This document shows, piece after piece, positions 6,088 to 10,478 of a stretch of 10,478 bases of DNA. The DNA is from Desulfovibrionaceae bacterium UBA930 (GTDB lineage Bacteria; Desulfobacterota; Desulfovibrionia; Desulfovibrionales; Desulfovibrionaceae), in assembly GCA_002293605.1 (NCBI GenBank), contig DBDO01000050.1, forward strand, positions 1-10,478. The letters run 5' to 3'. A model generated the notes under the pieces. The model searched no databases, was not told the DNA's origin, and saw only the letters and a list, made by a program, of their open reading frames with translations. Position 1 is the stretch's first letter. Every line of letters starts with the position of its first letter. The position numbers and the translations under genes were made by a program.

Positions 6088-7761
6088 ATGGATCTCGAAC
6101 CCTTTGCGCTTCAGGAAAAAACTCTGGGCGCTCTGCTTGATGAAACTATCGCCCGCTTTCCCCATCAGGAGGCCGTGATCCACTATGAGCGCGGTCTGCG
6201 CCAAAGCTGGACCGCGTTCGGGGCCGATGTGGATCGTCTGGCCAAAGGGCTGATGGCGCTGGGCGTGCAAAAGGGCGATCGCATCGCCATATGGGCCACC
6301 AACGTGCCCCACTGGGTTACGCTGATGTTCGCCTCGGCCCGCATCGGCGCGGTGCTGATCACGGTGAACACCAGCTACCATGACAAGGAACTGGAGTATT
6401 TGCTGCGCCAGAGCGAATGTCAGATGTTGTTCATGACGGACGCTTACCGGGATCATAATTTTATCGACATCCTTGAATCCATTGCCCCTGAAATAGGCAA
6501 GTGCCCTTCTGAGCCGCTTGAGCTTGGGCATCTGCCCTGGCTGCGTCGGGTTTTTCTTATGGGGGAGGAGCGTAAAAGGGGCATCCCCTGCCTTGAAGAC
6601 CTGTTTGCCCTGGCTCCTTCCGTATCCGATGCAGATTATGAGGCCCGCAAGGCCGAGGTTGACCCCCACGATGTCGTCAACATGCAGTATACCTCGGGCA
6701 CCACGGGCTTTCCCAAAGGGGTTATGCTCACCCACGTCAATATCGTGAACAACGGCTACTGGATCGGGCGGCATCAGAAGCTTGGGCCGCAGCACCGCAT
6801 CTGCCTGCCCGTACCCTTGTTCCACTGCTTTGGCTGCGTGCTCGGGGTGATGGCCTTTGTCAACCACGGCGCGACAATGGTGATTATCGACGCCTTTAAC
6901 CCGCTGCAGGTGCTGGGTGCCATAGAGCAGGAAGGCTGCACAGGCGTGTACGGCGTGCCTTCCATGTATCTCTCCCTCATGGAGCACCGGCATTTTTCGC
7001 GCTATAATCTCTCCACCCTGCGCACGGGCATCATGGCCGGGTCTGTGTGCCCGGCTCCGCTCATGCGCAGGGCGGTGAACGAAATGCACCTCTCTGAACT
7101 CACCATCTGCTACGGCCTTACCGAAGGCTCGCCCGTGATGACCCAGACCCATGCGGACGAAGATTTCGAGCATAAAACCACCACCGTGGGCAGGGCCATG
7201 CCCGGCATTGACGTGCGCGTTGTTGACCCGATGGCCCTGCCGGATGAGCTTGTGGAGCTGCCTGCGGGCCTTCCCGGTGAACTGGTCTGCAAGGGCTACA
7301 ATATTATGAAGGGCTACTACAACATGCCCGAGGCCACGGCAGAGGCCATCACCCCTTCAGGCTGGCTGCGCACCGGCGACCTTGGCTCTAAGGACAAGGA
7401 CGGCTATTTTATCATTACTGGTCGCATCAAGGACATGATTATCCGGGGCGGGGAAAATATCTACCCAAAAGAAATAGAAGAATTCCTTTCCGGCATGGAA
7501 GGGGTGCGTGATATCCAGGTGGTGGGCGTGCCCAGCCGCAAATACGGCGAAGAAGTCGCTGCCTTCATCATTCCCAAGGAGGGGTATGAGCTCACGGCAA
7601 GCGATGTACGCGCCTTTTGCAAGGGAAAAATCGCCTGGCCCAAGGTGCCGCGCCATATCGCCTTTGTCGAAAGCTACCCGATGACCGGCAGCGCCAAAAT
7701 TCAAAAATTCAAACTGCGGGAAATGGCTGTGGAGCTTTTTCCCGAAGCTGCGGAGAAGTAG
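6088..7761 (+). CDS. Acyl-CoA ligase (AMP-forming; medium/short-chain fatty acid type)
   Basis: Activates a carboxylic acid with ATP to an acyl-adenylate and transfers it to coenzyme A; probably cytoplasmic. The 557-residue protein carries the ANL-superfamily motifs in order: P-loop-like YTSGTTGFPKGVMLTH at 201-216, YGLTEGSPV at 342-350 with Glu346, GWLRTGDLG with Asp431, and GRIKDMIIRGGENIYPKEIE beginning at Gly445 (Arg446). The C-terminal catalytic lysine is Lys537 in PMTGSAKIQKFKL, where the usual Gly before Lys is Ala. Overall it resembles ACSF2/AlkK-like ligases more than acetyl-CoA synthetase; the exact acid cannot be read from sequence. The ATG at 6088 has AAAGG seven bases upstream. 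It stands alone after a long regulatory region and is followed by hairpins, so it is probably monocistronic. The XRE gene upstream is a possible but unproven regulator. Confidence 0.92.
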   Translation: MDLEPFALQEKTLGALLDETIARFPHQEAVIHYERGLRQSWTAFGADVDRLAKGLMALGVQKGDRIAIWATNVPHWVTLMFASARIGAVLITVNTSYHDKELEYLLRQSECQMLFMTDAYRDHNFIDILESIAPEIGKCPSEPLELGHLPWLRRVFLMGEERKRGIPCLEDLFALAPSVSDADYEARKAEVDPHDVVNMQYTSGTTGFPKGVMLTHVNIVNNGYWIGRHQKLGPQHRICLPVPLFHCFGCVLGVMAFVNHGATMVIIDAFNPLQVLGAIEQEGCTGVYGVPSMYLSLMEHRHFSRYNLSTLRTGIMAGSVCPAPLMRRAVNEMHLSELTICYGLTEGSPVMTQTHADEDFEHKTTTVGRAMPGIDVRVVDPMALPDELVELPAGLPGELVCKGYNIMKGYYNMPEATAEAITPSGWLRTGDLGSKDKDGYFIITGRIKDMIIRGGENIYPKEIEEFLSGMEGVRDIQVVGVPSRKYGEEVAAFIIPKEGYELTASDVRAFCKGKIAWPKVPRHIAFVESYPMTGSAKIQKFKLREMAVELFPEAAEK

Positions 7762-7768
7762 GTTGCGG

Positions 7769-7783
7769 GGAGGCTCTGCTTCC
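7769..7783. repeat. Small hairpin with GGCTCTGC core
   Basis: GGAGGC-TCT-GCTTCC forms a six-pair stem with one G-T pair and a TCT loop, seven bases after the ligase stop. No T-run follows. It shares the GGCTCTGC core and TCT loop with the hairpin at 10457-10477, which suggests a dispersed intergenic element or a common terminator style. Confidence 0.45.
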
Positions 7784-7793
7784 AAATTAATGC

Positions 7794-7822
7794 TGGACAA
7801 GGGCTTGCATCGCGGATAAAAA
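7794..7822 (+). promoter_or_regulatory. Weak candidate sigma-70 promoter for the methyltransferase-YcaO pair
   Basis: TGGACA (7794-7799) and TAAAAA (7817-7822) are 17 bases apart, a 9-of-12 match to TTGACA/TATAAT. Predicted transcription would start near 7829, just before the strong hairpin at 7838, so the transcript would carry that hairpin in its leader. This is suggestive only. Confidence 0.25.
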
Positions 7823-7837
7823 ATTGTTGTGATTTTT

Positions 7838-7868
7838 GGCCACACGCCCCCAGGCGGGTGGCCTTTTT
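7838..7868 (+). terminator. Strong intrinsic terminator-like hairpin just before the methyltransferase start
   Basis: Arms GGCCACACGCC (7838-7848) and GGCGGGTGGCC (7853-7863) pair over 11 positions with one mismatch around a four-base loop, followed directly by TTTTT (7864-7868). This is a classical Rho-independent terminator for the acyl-CoA ligase transcript. The T-run ends three bases before the ATG at 7872, so it also sits where the methyltransferase ribosome site should be; a leader/attenuator role is possible. Confidence 0.85.
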
Positions 7869-7871
7869 ATT

Positions 7872-8687
7872 ATGCCTTTCCCTAACCCCCGTATCCTGAT
7901 GGCCGAATCTTGTTCTTTTCTTGCCGCAGCCCTGCGGCCTGACGCTGATCTTGAGGAACTGCTGCGCCTTGCTGGCGGCAAATACGCCCTGGAGTTCGAG
8001 CCCGTCAGCCTTGGCGGGGCCTCTTTGCAGATTCTTCAAATTGCCGACATGCGCGAGCGTCTGGACAGGGCCATCGCGGAAAAGGCTCTGCATGATGCCC
8101 TGGGCCGCCTGCCCTTATGGGCCAAAATCTGGCCTGCCTCGCTTGTGCTCGGGCATGTTCTCAGCCGGATGCCCGCCAGGGGCCGCTCACTCCTTGAAAT
8201 CGGAGCCGGCTGCGGCGTAGCCGGACTTGCCGCTGCCGCGCTCGGCTTTGAATCTGTCTGCATCACGGATATTGACGCAGACGCCCTGCTTTTCGCCCGC
8301 ATCAATATTTTGAAAAACAATTTGCAAGACCGCGCCTACGTGTGCCGCGCTGACTTGCGCTCCGATACGCTGGCCGATATGCCGGAAGGCGGTTTCGACC
8401 TGATAGTGGGGTCGGAAATCCTCTATCTGGAAGATCTTTACCGCCCGCTGGTTAAATTCATCAAACGCCACCTTGCCGCCCCGGGCGCAGACAGAACGCC
8501 GGAAGCACTTCTGACCACAGACCACAGGCGAAGCGCAAAAGGCTTTTTCAAGCGGGCGGAAAAAGAATTTCATATCGAACACAGGCAGATCGGGGTGCGC
8601 GAGAACCTTGCCCAGGCGCAGGACGATCGTGAAGCCCGGCCTGAACGCCACCTACTTACCGTACACCGACTGACACCTTTGCGATAA
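7872..8687 (+). CDS. Class I SAM-dependent methyltransferase (METTL/Methyltransf_16-like)
   Basis: A 271-residue protein that should transfer a methyl group from S-adenosylmethionine. Residues near 78-90 carry PLWAKIWPASLVL, the PxWaxxWP-like segment typical of METTL20/21-type lysine methyltransferases. Motif I is LEIGAGCGVAGL (Glu109-Cys114 region), motif II ITDIDADAL with Asp133, and the motif IV region FDLIVGSEILYLEDLY around 175-191. The substrate is not evident; protein lysine methylation is the best family-based guess. An in-frame TTG at 7836 would add 12 residues but lies within the terminator hairpin, so it is rejected; ATG 7899 is another possibility. None has a good ribosome site: only GGTGG, ten bases before 7872. 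The gene is followed after 10 bases by the YcaO gene, so the two are probably one transcript. Confidence 0.83.
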   Translation: MPFPNPRILMAESCSFLAAALRPDADLEELLRLAGGKYALEFEPVSLGGASLQILQIADMRERLDRAIAEKALHDALGRLPLWAKIWPASLVLGHVLSRMPARGRSLLEIGAGCGVAGLAAAALGFESVCITDIDADALLFARINILKNNLQDRAYVCRADLRSDTLADMPEGGFDLIVGSEILYLEDLYRPLVKFIKRHLAAPGADRTPEALLTTDHRRSAKGFFKRAEKEFHIEHRQIGVRENLAQAQDDREARPERHLLTVHRLTPLR

Positions 8688-8697
8688 GCTTACTATT

Positions 8698-10449
8698 ATG
8701 CCTGCTATACAACTGCTCCCCTGCCTTAAGGGCTATGCTTCCGATCAGGATAAAGCCGTGGACCCGGTTTCCACCGTGGCCGCCTTGCGTTCCCGTCTTG
8801 CCTCCCTTCCCCTTTCCATCCTTGCCGAAACCCGCCGCATAGACGGCGGCAGGCTCGGCATTCCGGTTTTTTTAAGCGTCTGCGGTGCGGACGCCAAAGC
8901 CATCATGCCCACCCGCAAGCAAATGGGCAAAGGGGCCAGCGCGGCCCAGGCCGAGGCCTCGGCCCTTATGGAGCTTATGGAGCGCTATGGCTTTTTCACC
9001 TATTGGGAGCGCCTGCCCGAAGCCGAAGTGCTCAGTTGGAGCGAGGCCGAGGCCCGCTTCGGCGCAGCCCTCATGCCTCTGCAAGAGGTGATCTCGGCCT
9101 GCCACGACAGCATTGGCGAGTCTGATGCTCGAAAAATCATGGATCTGCGCCGCTGGATCTTTGTTCCGGCAACCCGTATTCCCGGTCAGGGCGAAGAAGC
9201 CGAAATCCGCTACGTTCCGCTGGATCTCTTCCGGCGGCTGGGGGAATTCAACGGCTCCTCCGCAGGCAATACAGATGTGGAATCCCTGCTGCAAGGGGCC
9301 TGTGAACTGGTGGAGCGGCACGTCTGCTGCCTGATTGACCGCAAGCAGCCCGAATTGCCAGGCATAGCGCTCACCCCTGAAGCCATAGCAGACCCTGTCT
9401 TAAGGGAACTGCTGGCGAAGTTTCACCAGAACGGTATTACGGTATTGCTCAAGGATTGTTCTCTGGGCATGCCTGTGCCCACGATCGGCGCTATCGCCTG
9501 GGACCCTGCCACCTTTCCCGGACGTTCGGAAATCGTGTTCACCGCAGGCACGGCAAGCAGCCCGGCCAAGGCCGCGTTGCGCGCTTTGACCGAAGTGGCC
9601 CAACTGGCGGGAGATTTCAATTCCTCGGCCTGTTACGAGGCCTCGGGACTGCCCAAATACGCCAGCATTGACGAAGCCGCCTGGCTGTGCGCCGGGCCAC
9701 AGGTATCCTTGGATTCGCTTCCCTCCCTGGAGGAGCCGGACATGCTGGACGAACTGCGCGCCCTCTCGTCAGGCCTCAAAGCCCTGGGCTTTCCCCTCTA
9801 CGCGGTCGCCACCACCAACCCGGACACTCAAACCCCCAGCCATTACAGCTTTGCGCCGGGGCTGTGCTTTCGCGAACGGGACCGTAATGCTTCGCTCGGG
9901 CTCTTTGTCGGGCGCATGATCAGCGAAGAAAGTGACGATGCGGCCCCTGCCCTGGCCCTGCTCGCTTCCGTCTACCCCGATGCGCATTTTCTTCCCTTTT
10001 TCAAGGGTATGATCGCCCTGCGCGCCGGAGACGCCGAGGCGGCGCTACACGCTTTTGCCCTGGCCGAAGAGCGGCAGCCCGAGGAAGATTCCAGGGCCTT
10101 GGCCGCTTTTTATCATGCCTATACGTATACGCTTTCAGGCGCATGGGAGGCTGCCCTGCCGGGACTTTCGCGGGCCGCGCGGCTCTGTCCGGATATGAAG
10201 GAATATAAAAACCTGCTCGGGGTTTGTCTTTTCAAGCTGGGCCGTTATCAGGAGGCCGCGCGCGAGTTTGAGGACATTCTGGCCCGCCTGGACAAAGGCT
10301 CGGTTATGGATATCCAGAATCTCGGGCTCTGCCACAAGTTTCTCGGCAATGCAGACAAGGCCCGCCACTACCTTGAGGCGGCCCTGAGCATAGACCCGGC
10401 TCTGGAAGCGGCGCGCGTCCACCTTGCCGAGTTGGAGGCGATAGTGTGA
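8698..10449 (+). CDS. YcaO-domain ATP-dependent amide-activating protein with C-terminal TPR repeats
   Basis: A 583-residue protein. The YcaO domain spans roughly residues 15-415 and shows the ATP/magnesium-binding blocks in order: GKGASAAQAEASALMELMER at 77-96, NGSSAGNTDVESLLQGACE starting at Asn185 with Glu203 and Glu206, and RALTEVAQL with Glu299 and Gln302. The tail (about 430-583) contains around four TPR-like helical pairs, for example LLGVCLFKLGRYQEAAREFE and LGLCHKFLGNADKARHYLE. YcaO enzymes phosphorylate backbone amides to make azolines, thioamides or amidines; E. coli YcaO instead aids RimO-dependent S12 modification. No proline-rich PxPxP C-terminus, as in azoline cyclodehydratases, is present, and no E1-like or TfuA partner or precursor peptide lies nearby. 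The TPR suggests protein substrate or partner binding. The ATG has no clear ribosome site, so translation may be coupled to the upstream methyltransferase. Substrate unknown. Confidence 0.93.
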   Translation: MPAIQLLPCLKGYASDQDKAVDPVSTVAALRSRLASLPLSILAETRRIDGGRLGIPVFLSVCGADAKAIMPTRKQMGKGASAAQAEASALMELMERYGFFTYWERLPEAEVLSWSEAEARFGAALMPLQEVISACHDSIGESDARKIMDLRRWIFVPATRIPGQGEEAEIRYVPLDLFRRLGEFNGSSAGNTDVESLLQGACELVERHVCCLIDRKQPELPGIALTPEAIADPVLRELLAKFHQNGITVLLKDCSLGMPVPTIGAIAWDPATFPGRSEIVFTAGTASSPAKAALRALTEVAQLAGDFNSSACYEASGLPKYASIDEAAWLCAGPQVSLDSLPSLEEPDMLDELRALSSGLKALGFPLYAVATTNPDTQTPSHYSFAPGLCFRERDRNASLGLFVGRMISEESDDAAPALALLASVYPDAHFLPFFKGMIALRAGDAEAALHAFALAEERQPEEDSRALAAFYHAYTYTLSGAWEAALPGLSRAARLCPDMKEYKNLLGVCLFKLGRYQEAAREFEDILARLDKGSVMDIQNLGLCHKFLGNADKARHYLEAALSIDPALEAARVHLAELEAIV

Positions 10450-10456
10450 TTTTTTG

Positions 10457-10477
10457 CCAGAGGGCTCTGCCCTCTGG
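10457..10477 (+). terminator. Perfect hairpin after the YcaO gene, probable terminator
   Basis: CCAGAGGGC and GCCCTCTGG pair perfectly over nine bases around a TCT loop, seven bases after the YcaO stop. The window ends one base later, so the T-run needed for an intrinsic terminator cannot be seen. Six Ts stand upstream of it instead. It shares the GGCTCTGC core with the hairpin at 7769-7783. Confidence 0.5.
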
Positions 10478-10478
10478 A

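Noticed and set aside
6070..7173. 367-codon open frame on the minus strand across the acyl-CoA ligase
   Set aside because: Antisense shadow of a well-supported gene; no family motif and the usual biased composition.
7836..7871. TTG start giving a longer methyltransferase
   Set aside because: The extra 12 codons coincide with the terminator stem and T-run and have no ribosome site; ATG 7872 is more likely.

Overview
This window looks like ordinary chromosome from a Gram-negative sulfate reducer of the Desulfovibrio type. That is inferred from the GC-rich coding style, the YcaO-TPR protein, and the Desulfovibrio-like look of the hairpins and acyl-CoA ligase; no marker gene proves it. I see no rRNA or tRNA gene, CRISPR array, transposase or integrase.

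Layout. (1) Positions 1-1304, minus strand: a nearly complete endonuclease Q-type PHP-domain protein (repair of deaminated DNA), running off the left edge. (2) 1305-1516: divergent intergenic region. (3) 1517-2878, plus: glucose-6-phosphate isomerase (pgi), all catalytic residues present. (4) 2915-5164, plus: DNA topoisomerase I (topA) with four C-terminal zinc ribbons, 36 bases after pgi. (5) 5161-5490, minus: a small XRE-type repressor-like protein whose stop codon overlaps that of topA by 4 bases. (6) 5491-6087: about 600 bases of comparatively AT-rich DNA without a gene, carrying several short symmetrical or repeated motifs. (7) 6088-7761, plus: a medium/short-chain-type acyl-CoA ligase of the AMP-binding superfamily. 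(8) 7769-7868: an imperfect hairpin and then a strong intrinsic-terminator-like hairpin that ends only 3 bases before the next start codon. (9) 7872-8687, plus: a class I SAM-dependent methyltransferase of the METTL/Methyltransf_16 type. (10) 8698-10449, plus: a YcaO-domain protein with C-terminal TPR repeats, 10 bases after the methyltransferase. (11) 10457-10477: a perfect 9-bp hairpin at the right edge.

How they fit together. Most genes are housekeeping and functionally unrelated (glycolysis, supercoiling, repair, fatty-acid activation). The part most likely to be a poorly described system is the tight methyltransferase / YcaO-TPR pair: YcaO enzymes activate peptide backbone amides with ATP, the TPR could recruit a protein substrate, and the methyltransferase could act on the same substrate. 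No precursor peptide, TfuA or E1-like partner is visible, so an uncharacterised protein-modification function is a hypothesis. The second point of interest is regulatory: the symmetrical elements in the 600-base gap between the XRE gene and the acyl-CoA ligase.
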